Shown piece after piece: positions 1-6,313 of a DNA stretch of 11,489 nt. The translations under genes were made by a program, and so were the position numbers. The DNA lies in assembly GCA_002470275.1 (NCBI GenBank), contig DKNY01000003.1, positions 93,472 through 104,960 of the forward strand. Direction: 5' to 3'. The notes beneath the pieces are model-generated. The model made no database searches, had not been told where the DNA came from, and saw nothing but the letters and a program-made list of their open reading frames with translations. Every line of letters starts with the position of its first letter. Position 1 is the first letter of the stretch. Origin of the DNA: Gammaproteobacteria bacterium UBA7376 (GTDB taxonomy: Bacteria; Pseudomonadota; Gammaproteobacteria; Pseudomonadales; Azotimanducaceae).

Positions 1-34
1 ACCCAAAAACCCAAAAACAAGAAAGGGACCACCC

Positions 35-484
35 ATGAAATCAGCCATCGTTATTTTTTCTCTTCTGCTCTCTGGCTTTGCCTACGCGGGGCATCATGCC
101 TCTGGCGAGATGTCACAGAACCTTGCCACAGTAAAGGCGGGCTATGCCGCCTTCAATGCCGGGGACATCCCCGCCTGGCGAGCAACGTTAACCGAAGACT
201 CCGAGTGGGTAATGCAGCAAGGCATGCCCTTCGCAGGCACTTGGGTTGGAGCCCAGGCCATCGAAGAAAACGTATTCGCTACCGTCGCAGCCCTGTGGAC
301 AAATTTCAAAGTAGAGCCCATCGCCTATTACGAGAGCGGCGACAAGGTGTTTATCCACGTGCAAATGACCGCTGACGGACTCGACACCGAGGTGATGCAT
401 ATGGCCACCATGGAAGACGGTAAATTCGCCCGATTTCAGGTATTTGAAAACACAGCCATGATGCTTGCGGCTGCAAAGCAGTAG
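35..484 (+). CDS. Exported SnoaL-like / NTF2-fold protein
   Basis: This 149-residue protein starts with a Sec signal peptide (hydrophobic residues 4-17, likely cleavage after Ala18), so the mature part is probably periplasmic. The ATG at 35 follows AAAGGGA at a good distance. Residues 33-75 have the typical SnoaL/NTF2-like pattern: an early helix ending in AAFNAGD, then an aromatic-rich stretch, then PFAGTWVGAQAI, which matches the usual 'PFAGTxxGxxAI' region of this cone-shaped fold. The family contains isomerases, hydrolases and non-catalytic ligand-binding proteins, so the substrate cannot be read from sequence. No second gene follows on this strand. A hairpin lies just past the stop and the next gene converges on it. 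Family assignment is fairly sure; function is unknown. Confidence 0.8.
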   Translation: MKSAIVIFSLLLSGFAYAGHHASGEMSQNLATVKAGYAAFNAGDIPAWRATLTEDSEWVMQQGMPFAGTWVGAQAIEENVFATVAALWTNFKVEPIAYYESGDKVFIHVQMTADGLDTEVMHMATMEDGKFARFQVFENTAMMLAAAKQ

Positions 485-495
485 CCCGGAACGAA

Positions 496-520
496 TGGGG
501 TGGTGTCAGGCGCCACCCCA
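496..520. terminator. GC-rich hairpin between convergent genes
   Basis: TGGGGTGG (496-503) pairs perfectly with CCACCCCA (513-520). Two further inner pairs are possible, leaving a five-base loop. It lies between the ends of two convergent genes, where a bidirectional terminator would be expected. No clear T-run follows on either strand, so termination strength is uncertain. Confidence 0.45.
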
Positions 521-557
521 GACCTTACGTCTCAGCGGGTCCCTTCCTCACGGGGGC

Positions 558-1058
558 TTATCGCTGCGCCTCGGCCAGCGAGACCCAGTCGTCCCAGCCA
601 ATCTCCAAGCCCGGGAAAGCGGGCACCTGAAACGGCCATTCATCCGCCAACCACTGGGTAACAGCCCGCTTCAACATCGCTCTATCCAGGTCGCCGACCT
701 GTTCCGGTGGTCTGGTCCATAAATAGACCTCAGCATCAAACCCCACCTTTGTCGTAGGGTAGATATACACGCAGCCGACTACCTGGGTTTCGTCTAAGGT
801 AACCACCGTATAGGCGAAAGACGTGCGCCGTTGAAACTCTTTCTGATGCCACCCCAGATCAATGAGATTCTGTTCCAACGTCAGGCCCTCAGGCCACTTG
901 GACTCCGGCCAGACACCGGCAATATGTGCACCGCTGCTGACCACCGCATCAAAGTCCTTCACAACGTCATTCACCGTCAGCATTCGCAGCCGAAATGTAT
1001 CTGTCTCAAAGACCGGCGGCACGTAAAAAGAAGCTGGTACCAAGGGATCAGTGGCCAC
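558..1058 (-). CDS. GNAT-family N-acetyltransferase
   Basis: Predicted cytoplasmic acetyl-CoA-dependent acyltransferase of 166 residues, a normal length for a single GNAT domain. I chose the GTG at 1058-1056 because AGGGGAGAG lies directly upstream at good spacing. The open frame runs further back to 1166, but the extra 36 residues are basic, low in domain character and have no better ribosome site. Visible family features are the first strand TFRLRMLT (residues 21-28), the central strands FAYTVVTLDETQVVGCVYIYP (about 81-101) and the following DAEVYLWTR (108-116). The usual R/Q-x-x-G-x-G/A pyrophosphate loop is not clear; PPEQVGDLDRAML (117-129) sits in its place. The substrate is unknown. 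The gene stands alone on the minus strand and converges with the SnoaL-like gene. Confidence 0.8.
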   Translation of the reverse strand: MATDPLVPASFYVPPVFETDTFRLRMLTVNDVVKDFDAVVSSGAHIAGVWPESKWPEGLTLEQNLIDLGWHQKEFQRRTSFAYTVVTLDETQVVGCVYIYPTTKVGFDAEVYLWTRPPEQVGDLDRAMLKRAVTQWLADEWPFQVPAFPGLEIGWDDWVSLAEAQR

Positions 1059-1467
1059 AGTGGGACTCTCCCCTAGACGATGAATCGTCGAGACTGGCAC
1101 GAGAGCAAGCCTGTGCTGCCTGGGGACTGCGGTGCTGCCCTGGGACTTCCCTTTTTTCCGATGCATCTGTCACAGCAGCTACGCCACCTCTATGTGTGCC
1201 ATTTTTCATGGTTCCCTTTCCTACCTCGGCTGACGCCCGATATCGCTATCCCAGGTAGTGTAAACAGTGCCACCAGGCGACGACGGCTGCTTTACGACTT
1301 TGTATCAAATCTCGCACCTGCCGCCAATTTTAGCGTCGAGTATGAAGCCCACTGTATGCGGCGCCTGCACCGCCTTGGGTCCATACATTATTGCGCCTGC
1401 GTATTGCCCTCGTCATATTTTCATTCCAACATCGAGACGCCATATCGGCACAAAATCGGAGAAAAAA
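1059..1467. other. Intergenic region between divergent genes
   Basis: This 409-base stretch separates the GNAT gene (leftward) from the small exported-protein gene (rightward), so it should hold both promoters. I find no convincing sigma-70 -35/-10 pair, operator palindrome or RNA gene. Short open frames run through it on both strands (for example a plus-frame run from 1267 joined to the next gene). They lack ribosome sites, and the 1267 extension would bury the signal peptide of the next gene. Confidence 0.4.
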
Positions 1468-1878
1468 ATGAAAAACCTGCTGTCCATTATCCTGTTCCTG
1501 GCTGTTGCGCCGGTCACCGTTGCCGACAATCACGGGACCATTGAAAACCGCCCGGTGGAAACCTGGATGTGTTCCTTTAACGAAGGCCAAACGATGGCTG
1601 ACCTAGACGAGTGGTATGTCGCCTTCAATGAGCATGCTGAGACGATGCAAAACAATAGCTTCAACTCCTTCGTCTGGGTCCCTACCTTCGTGAGCGACTT
1701 GAAAGCCGCAGATGTAGCGCTGACCTTTTCTTTCCCTACCCTCACGGAAATGGGGACCACCATGGATGAATTCTTTGGCAGTGAGGGCGGAGCCGAGCTT
1801 TTCCAGCAGTACCAAGAGGTGCTCGATTGCGCCGGTCGAGAAGTTTGGACGGTCACCCAAAAGAGAGCGGCAGAATAA
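1468..1878 (+). CDS. Small exported protein of unknown function
   Basis: A 136-residue protein with a clear Sec signal peptide (hydrophobic residues 4-18, likely cleavage after Ala19, mature start DNHG). The ATG at 1468 has GGAGA five bases upstream. An in-frame upstream start would put 67 non-signal residues in front, so I rejected it. The mature part has two cysteines, Cys35 in TWMCSFNEG and Cys121 in VLDCAG, which could form a disulfide in the periplasm. The tryptophan-rich VWVPTF segment (residues 69-74) and the acidic helix around 96-115 resemble a group of uncharacterised exported proteins I associate with marine gammaproteobacteria, but I cannot name the family. A strong terminator follows at 1912, so the gene is probably monocistronic. 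Confidence 0.75.
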   Translation: MKNLLSIILFLAVAPVTVADNHGTIENRPVETWMCSFNEGQTMADLDEWYVAFNEHAETMQNNSFNSFVWVPTFVSDLKAADVALTFSFPTLTEMGTTMDEFFGSEGGAELFQQYQEVLDCAGREVWTVTQKRAAE

Positions 1879-1911
1879 TCCAAAAACAAGGCGCCTCCGG
1901 CGTCTGCAGAG

Positions 1912-1943
1912 AAGCCCCCGTTGACATCTCATAGGGGGCTTTT
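1912..1943 (+). terminator. Intrinsic terminator
   Basis: AAGCCCCC (1912-1919) pairs perfectly with GGGGGCTT (1934-1941) around a 14-base loop, and the stem runs into TTTT (1940-1943). It sits 33 bases after the stop of the exported-protein gene. The flanking CCAAAA (1880-1885) and TTTTGG (1940-1945) could pair as an alternative outer stem. Confidence 0.75.
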
Positions 1944-2180
1944 GGATTCTGAGCGATACCTCCCCGGATCAACGCCACGCTGCTATAACAACCATATGGG
2001 CTGCCATCCCAGTGGCCAGGGTGGTCTTAAGGCTGCGTGAGGAAGTACTTTGGCCGCAAAAAAACCAGGGGTGCCCCGGCTGTGATATCAAAATAGGTCT
2101 GGCGGCGAGCCTTTTCTATGCGCTTGTATCCACGCCTTGGCCCTTGCAGTATGTGCCGAGGTCGCCTCAAAAAAATAGCA

Positions 2181-2199
2181 GCCCCCCTCGTGTCGGGGC
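2181..2199 (-). terminator. Possible minus-strand hairpin plus T-run
   Basis: GCCCC (2181-2185) can pair with GGGGC (2195-2199). Read on the minus strand, the hairpin is followed after a few bases by a run of seven T (the A-run at 2168-2174). That is the layout of an intrinsic terminator for leftward transcription, but no leftward gene lies nearby. It may be a relic or chance. It also lies directly upstream of the ribosome site of the desaturase gene, so a leader role is possible but not shown. Confidence 0.25.
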
Positions 2200-2219
2200 C
2201 AAAGAGGATGCAAGCAAAG

Positions 2220-3101
2220 ATGGCAATCATTAAATATGGGCTTCAACCGGGCCTCATGCTTGGCACCCTGACCCTGTGGTATTACAACCCAGAGAGCCTG
2301 TGGGTGTACCCGCTGATCGCAATTGGTGCCCAAATATTTTTAGGCGTTCTGGAGTACCTCTACCCCGCGCGCAGAGACTGGCTGCAGCCGCCCTCGTATA
2401 AACTCGCGCTCAGCTTCGTCTTCATCGGCCTGTTTATCTTCTCGGTCACCTGTGTCGTACCGCTCTACATGGCCTATCTCAACCCTTTGCTAGATCAAAC
2501 CCGGCTTACTCTGGGGATCAATATCTGGCCAGAACACTGGCCGCTATTGACCCAAGTGTTTCTCGCCTTCTTTCTGAGCGAATTCATTTGGTATTGGTTT
2601 CACCGTGCAGAACATCGCTGGCAGTGGTTTTGGCGCCTATCGGGCCACGGAGCACATCATGCGTTCAAGAAGTTGGGGGCGATCAATGCAGGCACAAACC
2701 ATCCTCTGGAGCTGCTCTTGGTCTTGTCCCTACCCAGCGCCATCGTTGAGCTTGTTTTTGGTGCGGGCATGGCGGTGGTTGGCTCAACTCTTCTGGTCAT
2801 CACGACGGCCTCTATTGCCCACTCCAATCTTGATCTAAATACCAAGGTTGTTGGCTGGCTGTTCACGACAAACCAATATCATATTCACCATCACTCCGTC
2901 GTGCATGCTGAGAGCAACACGAACTTTGGCTGTGCGGCAATCCTCTGGGACCGCGTCTTCGGAACCTTCAGCAAAGGTCTGACGCTGGAAACTGGCGTTG
3001 CGCCACGGGAACCTAGTTTGTGGCAAATTTTCCTCATGCCAGTTCTAGAGCCCGACGACATTCAAACCGCGCCTCTGAGCAAGGATAAAACTGCCCAATA
3101 A
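2220..3101 (+). CDS. Sterol desaturase / fatty acid hydroxylase family membrane protein
   Basis: A 293-residue integral membrane di-iron oxygenase of the fatty acid hydroxylase superfamily, which hydroxylates or desaturates lipid substrates at the membrane face using O2. The family's histidine clusters are present: HRAEH (128-132), HGAHH (143-147) and HIHHH (221-225), with supporting TNHP (159-162), HSN (201-203) and the C-terminal LWDRVFGT (242-249). Hydrophobic spans lie at about 8-45, 62-85, 108-127 and 165-200. I chose the ATG at 2220, which opens directly into the first hydrophobic segment and has AGAGG 12 bases upstream. The ATG at 2208 would abut that site. The frame is open back to 2118, but the extra residues do not look coding. 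The substrate cannot be told from sequence. A 131-base gap separates it from the redoxin gene on the same strand. Confidence 0.88.
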   Translation: MAIIKYGLQPGLMLGTLTLWYYNPESLWVYPLIAIGAQIFLGVLEYLYPARRDWLQPPSYKLALSFVFIGLFIFSVTCVVPLYMAYLNPLLDQTRLTLGINIWPEHWPLLTQVFLAFFLSEFIWYWFHRAEHRWQWFWRLSGHGAHHAFKKLGAINAGTNHPLELLLVLSLPSAIVELVFGAGMAVVGSTLLVITTASIAHSNLDLNTKVVGWLFTTNQYHIHHHSVVHAESNTNFGCAAILWDRVFGTFSKGLTLETGVAPREPSLWQIFLMPVLEPDDIQTAPLSKDKTAQ

Positions 3102-3232
3102 CGTCTTAGTCAGGGATGACAGCAGAGACGGCGTCCCAAACCGCATTGTGAAGCACAGCTAGGACCGAAGCTTTGGACAATCTGAGAACCATTTGCTACT
3201 TTCTCAAACAATTCAAAGCGGGAGAATTATCA

Positions 3233-3826
3233 ATGCGCAACCCTCTGCACAAATATTGTTTGTTAGCGCTGATTCTAACCGTCTGCTCCCAGGCCGCCAC
3301 GGCAGAGTCACCTTATGCCGCAGCATGGGGACCGAGCGTCGGGTCTGAACAACCTCTATTGCAGGCCAGCGACCAGACCGGCAGTTTGCAAAGTTTTGAA
3401 ACGCTAACCGGCTCCAACGGGCTCTTGTTTGTCTTTAACAGAAGCGTTGATTGGTGACCCTTCTGCATACGTCAGTTCGTGAAACTGAGTGACATTCAGG
3501 ACAGATTCCAGGCGATCGGTGTCAGCGTTGGCGGGATGACCTACGACGACTTAGAGACCATCAAGCAATTCCACGACAAATGGGCCATTCGTTTTCCGCT
3601 GCTGCGCGACGAGAAAGGCCGGCATGTTGATGCATGGGGCATCCGCAATGAGGAATACGGGGAGGGCACATTCGCCTTTGGTATTCCCCACCCGGGCGTT
3701 GTATTCATTTCTCCGGAGGGTGAGATCCTGGCCAAGTGGGCTGAGGCTGGCTACCGCTCACGGGCCGATTGGGAAACCGTGCTCACTGAAGTGCGGGACA
3801 TCGTCCAAGCGCGGGACGGGACGTAG
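3233..3826 (+). CDS. Exported peroxiredoxin-like redoxin, probable selenoprotein (in-frame TGA = Sec75)
   Basis: A 197-residue frame with one internal TGA at 3455-3457. Both sides match one protein: a signal peptide (1-24, ending AATA-ES), then SPYAAAWGPSVG, a strand LLFVFNR (64-70), the active site S-V-D-W-U75-P-F-C78, IRQFVKL, GVSVGGMTYDD (96-106), FPLLRDEKG, WGIRNEEYG, the conserved IPHPG (151-155) and VFISPEG (157-163). AhpC/TSA-like redoxins of this kind normally read DWCPFCKxQ, so the TGA replaces exactly the first, attacking cysteine. The mature protein's only cysteine is then Cys78, giving a Sec-x-x-Cys centre expected to reduce peroxides or disulfides in the periplasm. Nothing else interrupts the frame, and residues 76-197 show no drift. 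The ATG at 3233 has GGGAG eight bases upstream. A SECIS-like hairpin follows the TGA. The alternative is a Cys-to-stop mutation (TGC/TGT to TGA), leaving a dead gene. Confidence 0.7.
3463..3499 (+). promoter_or_regulatory. Candidate bacterial SECIS hairpin
   Basis: The mRNA downstream of the TGA can fold into TCAGTT (3472-3477) paired with AACTGA (3483-3488), closed by the loop CGTGA (3478-3482). Below a bulged G (3471), TAC (3468-3470) pairs with GTG (3489-3491, one G-U pair). Below an internal loop, CTG (3463-3465) pairs with CAG (3497-3499). The apical loop begins 20 bases after the TGA and has G at its second position followed by U. This agrees with known bacterial SECIS features (loop about 16-37 bases after UGA, G in the first two loop positions, bound by SelB). 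I judged the fold by eye, with no free energy computed. Confidence 0.55.
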
Positions 3827-3836
3827 CTAGAACGCC

Positions 3837-4238
3837 ATGGGAAAGGTAGCTCATGCATTAGGTTGGTTTGGCATCATCGCTGCCGGCCTAATCAATGGTG
3901 TGTTAGAAGACGTGCTCTTCATTTCGATCCTAGTGCCCTACATGCCACCCTCATTGGATTTAACCGGCGAGTTGTTTTGGATTTTCACCGTACCGCTGGC
4001 ACAGCTGCTGGCGTTGGCAATCACAGGTTCCGTGGCCTGGTTCTTCCTTAACTTAAGGCGTTTACCGCGCTTAATGGTGTTTTGGTCTGCCTGGCTGACC
4101 GCAAGAGTGACCTTCCTTTCGCTCCTCAACAACCCGCTGGAAGATATCTTCATTTACGCATTCTGGCTAACGTTCTGGTGTGCCCTCATTGGCATAGCGG
4201 TAGTGGTCAAGGGGCGTAACCAGGCCCTTAACAGTTAA
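3837..4238 (+). CDS. Small four-helix integral membrane protein, unknown function
   Basis: A 133-residue, strongly hydrophobic protein with four likely transmembrane segments at about 8-34, 47-71, 77-97 and 104-124, and short basic loops (NLRRLPR at 72-78, KGRNQ at 125-129). By the positive-inside rule these loops put the C-terminus in the cytoplasm. Acidic residues lie next to the membrane at Glu24-Asp25 and Glu102-Asp103. One cysteine lies in the last helix (Cys115). I do not recognise the family. It starts 10 bases after the stop of the probable selenoprotein, so the two are very likely cotranscribed. The ATG at 3837 has only a weak ribosome site (TAGAA), which fits translational coupling. 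A partnership with the redoxin is inference from position only. Confidence 0.7.
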   Translation: MGKVAHALGWFGIIAAGLINGVLEDVLFISILVPYMPPSLDLTGELFWIFTVPLAQLLALAITGSVAWFFLNLRRLPRLMVFWSAWLTARVTFLSLLNNPLEDIFIYAFWLTFWCALIGIAVVVKGRNQALNS

Positions 4239-4327
4239 AAAGCCCCCTAAAATTCTGTATCGTAAACCCTCGAATGCCCCTGCTCGAAAGAGGTGCAATC
4301 AGGCGTTTCCTGCTACAAGAGCAACAG

Positions 4328-4783
4328 ATGAATAAGAACAATAAAGTGCCTATCTCTATCCTTATGCCCACCCTTCTGATGTTGATGAGCCAAGCATGGG
4401 GCTCAGAAAACAAGCTATGGGTTCTTGAGGACGACGCTCAGATCAACGAAGCGATCTCTGCCGCAGCGCAAGCCATGAAATCAGATTTGCCGAAGCAGAT
4501 GGACCCTATGACGACATGGATAGGCGCTGACAATTCAGGCAGAAGGAGCCTGCTCTATACGTACCAGCTTAATTTTACCGCAAACGACCTTGGGGGCTCC
4601 TGGAGTGCCGTTGCTCGGGGAGTAGAAAAAAATAACCAGGCCGGATACTGCACGAACCCGGGCATTTTTTGGTACCGAGATAATGATGTGGCGATGGAAT
4701 GGCGCTACTTAGATAAGAACCGTGAATTCGCTTTCCAGGTCAAGGCCTCCCTGTCTGACTGCGATGCGCTTGAGTCTTTCTAG
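4328..4783 (+). CDS. Small exported protein with a two-cysteine C-terminal domain
   Basis: A 151-residue protein with a signal peptide (hydrophobic residues 8-22, cleavage near WGS at 24-26). I chose the ATG at 4328 because AGAG lies six bases upstream and the signal peptide then begins with the basic MNKNNK. The earlier in-frame ATG at 4274 adds 18 charged residues. The mature region has an amphipathic helix (38-53) and a compact segment with GYCTNPGIFWYRDND (106-120), EWRYLDKNREFAF (124-136) and SDC (143-145). Cys108 and Cys145 would form a disulfide. The pattern YC, then an aromatic/charged strand, then W-x-Y-x-D, ending in D-C, recurs in uncharacterised exported proteins, but I cannot name a family. 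It is 89 bases downstream of the membrane protein on the same strand. Confidence 0.7.
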   Translation: MNKNNKVPISILMPTLLMLMSQAWGSENKLWVLEDDAQINEAISAAAQAMKSDLPKQMDPMTTWIGADNSGRRSLLYTYQLNFTANDLGGSWSAVARGVEKNNQAGYCTNPGIFWYRDNDVAMEWRYLDKNREFAFQVKASLSDCDALESF

Positions 4784-5019
4784 CGAGCTGCCTCAAGCTC
4801 ACACTGAAGTGACACAACCGTGCGCTCTGTAGCACCTTGCCGGGGCAAGGCGCGGTAAACGGGCCCCGCCTCGACACCATAAATTTCCATAAGATTGAGA
4901 ACGACGCCCGCAAGTCGCGCAAAGTTGACACCCTTCGGGTTTAGACCGCCGAGCCCCAGCACATGTGGGCGTTCGACGAGCCCACTTTCTAAACCACCCT
5001 CTGTGATGTACCGTCGTTG
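4780..5019 (-). pseudogene. Possible coding remnant (minus strand), unidentified
   Basis: This stretch between two plus-strand genes reads open on the minus strand with protein-like composition, including RRYITEGGL, RPHVLGLGGLNPKGVNF and LMEIYGVEAGPVYRALP. It ends in TAG at 4782-4780, overlapping the TAG stop of the convergent exported-protein gene in a shared CTAG. There is no ATG and no ribosome site; the only start in the frame is a GTG at 4962. Upstream the frame runs into the DUF805 gene, whose sequence opposite is a shadow. It could be the C-terminal end of a lost gene or a chance open frame. I do not recognise a family. Confidence 0.3.
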
Positions 5020-5046
5020 AAAAATAATAAGACTGAGGAGACAGCC

Positions 5047-5460
5047 ATGGGATTCGCAGAAGCAACCAAAAACTATTTTATTAAGTGGGTAGATTTCAGC
5101 AGCAGAATCTCTCGCTCGGAGTATTGGTGGGGCTCGCTTGGTGCTATCTTAGTATCCGTAGTGATTGGTTTCGCCATCGGTTTTATAGGCACACTGCTCG
5201 GTTTTGGAACTGGCGCCATCCTCGACTATGCCAGCATTCTTCTCCAAATCTTTTTGATGATTGCCGGAACGGCATTGGCAGTAAGACGTTTACACGACCT
5301 GGATCGATCTGGCTGGTGGCTGCTGATTATTTTGACGATTATTGGCTCGTTTCTCCTTCTCTATTGGTATTGCTGTAAAGGAGACGAGGGCGAAAATCGG
5401 TTTGGGCCAGACCCGTTAGCCGGAGATGGCGAACCCGACGATCTCTCTGTAGGGGCCTAA
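5047..5460 (+). CDS. DUF805 family inner-membrane protein
   Basis: A 137-residue protein with all DUF805 (YhaH/YhaI-like) landmarks. These are an N-terminal aromatic segment KNYFIKWVDFSSRISRSEYWW (8-28), hydrophobic spans at about 30-52, 58-78 and 91-108, the signature VRRLHDLDRSGWW (79-91), and the C-terminal GDEGENRFGPDP (112-123). The family is widespread in the bacterial inner membrane and has no established function. GAGGAG (5035-5040) lies six bases before the ATG at 5047. The in-frame TTG at 5017 would bury this site, so I excluded it. Length and motifs are normal for an intact single-domain member. Confidence 0.92.
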   Translation: MGFAEATKNYFIKWVDFSSRISRSEYWWGSLGAILVSVVIGFAIGFIGTLLGFGTGAILDYASILLQIFLMIAGTALAVRRLHDLDRSGWWLLIILTIIGSFLLLYWYCCKGDEGENRFGPDPLAGDGEPDDLSVGA

Positions 5461-5471
5461 CAAGCAGCAGC

Positions 5472-5492
5472 GAACCCAAGAATCGCGGGTTC
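5472..5492 (+). terminator. Weak hairpin after DUF805 gene
   Basis: GAACCC (5472-5477) pairs with GGGTTC (5487-5492) around a nine-base loop, 12 bases past the stop codon. Only scattered T residues follow, so it is at best a weak terminator. Confidence 0.35.
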
Positions 5493-5654
5493 ACTCGGTT
5501 TCTCGGAGACCCATCAACTTCGCAAGGCCGTAACCGTCTACTGTAATTATGGGTCATTGTGGGCGCAGGAGGTGGGACAGCCTGGCTAAAGCTGTAATGA
5601 CCGTACCAGGAAAGTTATGTTATTTTTTCGATCAGCGTCTTCAAGGAAAATACA

Positions 5655-6092
5655 GTGTTAACCAATATAATAATAAGAATCGTCATCGTTAGCCTGTTGG
5701 CGACGGCTTCCTACGGTGCAAACGCCTCAGCCTGCAAAAAAAGAAATGCGATGAAGGGCGATTGGTCCGTAGTTGCAAATGCGCCGTTGACGGTGAATCT
5801 CAGCACCTACTCTACAACGGGTGACATCACCGACTCTGTTGATAGCCTTACCAATTTCGCACGACTGTCGCTTGCCGGACAACTCACCTTTAATAACAAG
5901 TCAGCGATCACTGGCGGTATATTCAACGACGTACAGTTCGATGCTGCTAATCTCCTAGATTTAATCAATTACTCCCAAGACGCGAGGGGGATGGTGCTCG
6001 ACAGAAATAGCCGCTATTCGAGCAACAACAGAAAGGTTACCCAATGGACCAAGAGAGCCGGCAGATTTATGGCTCAGGAAGCATTATGTTAG
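5655..6092 (+). CDS. Exported protein, N-terminal part (frame probably broken)
   Basis: This frame encodes 145 residues from a GTG start at 5655, with AAGGA seven bases upstream. Residues 5-20 form a signal peptide (cleavage near NASA-C, Cys27; a lipobox is not convincing). The mature part is rich in short strand-forming segments such as GDWSVVANAPLTVNLSTYS (35-53) and SLAGQLTFNN. From about codon 120 the sequence becomes basic and ends abruptly at a TAG. The overlapping frame (6044-6283) carries on with matching beta-rich, cysteine-containing sequence. I therefore think the two parts were one gene of about 209 codons (5655-6283), shifted by -1 or +2 between about 6011 and 6090. Two overlapping genes are the alternative. 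Family unknown. Confidence 0.6.
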   Translation: MLTNIIIRIVIVSLLATASYGANASACKKRNAMKGDWSVVANAPLTVNLSTYSTTGDITDSVDSLTNFARLSLAGQLTFNNKSAITGGIFNDVQFDAANLLDLINYSQDARGMVLDRNSRYSSNNRKVTQWTKRAGRFMAQEALC

Positions 6093-6283
6093 TTGGGCAG
6101 GATGAAGTCGATGGCAACCTGCTCGTTTCAGACGTCATCTGCAGCTTCACCTATCGTTTGGACAGAAGCGCAAACAACGCCGATTTCGCCGGCGTATGCG
6201 CCGCGACGGTATACGATCCCGTAGCTGCAGAGAACGTCGCCGCTTTGGCGCCAATAAGCGGTTCCATGATCAAGAAATTCTAA
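6044..6283 (+). CDS. C-terminal part of the same exported protein, or small overlapping gene
   Basis: A 79-residue frame overlapping the previous one by 49 bases. It contains the beta-rich segments IYGSGSIMLVG and DVICSFTYRLD and two cysteines (ICSF, VCAA) that could pair in the periplasm. It has no signal peptide of its own, which argues that it is the detached end of the upstream protein. Against this, the ATG at 6044 does have AAAGG seven bases upstream, so translation as a coupled second gene cannot be excluded. The upstream limit of this frame is a TAG at 6008. Confidence 0.5.
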   Translation: MDQESRQIYGSGSIMLVGQDEVDGNLLVSDVICSFTYRLDRSANNADFAGVCAATVYDPVAAENVAALAPISGSMIKKF

Positions 6284-6292
6284 TCTTGATCA
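6267..6292. repeat. Perfect inverted repeat over a stop codon
   Basis: TGATCAAGA (6267-6275) and TCTTGATCA (6284-6292) form a perfect nine-base inverted repeat with an eight-base loop that includes the TAA stop at 6281-6283. No T-run follows. It lies between convergent genes, so a bidirectional terminator or mRNA 3'-end hairpin is the most likely role. Confidence 0.6.
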
Positions 6293-6313
6293 GACTAGGA
6301 TCGTGACGCCCCA

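Noticed and set aside
558..1166. Longer GNAT start at 1166
   Set aside because: The extra 36 residues are not domain-like, and the GTG at 1058 has a near-ideal AGGGGAG ribosome site.
1080..1544. Plus-strand frames crossing the gap before the small exported protein
   Set aside because: They have no ribosome site, mixed low-quality composition, and overlap the well-supported start at 1468 in another frame.
2118..2219. Longer desaturase start at 2118
   Set aside because: The added residues are basic and cysteine-containing without membrane character, and the region includes a hairpin and A-run typical of non-coding DNA.
2012..2233. 73-codon GTG frame before the desaturase gene
   Set aside because: No ribosome site and no recognisable motif; it overlaps the chosen start of the desaturase.
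3479..3826. Separate GTG-started gene downstream of the TGA
   Set aside because: It would lack the signal peptide, first strand and active site of a redoxin, has no ribosome site at 3479, and is in the same frame as the upstream part.
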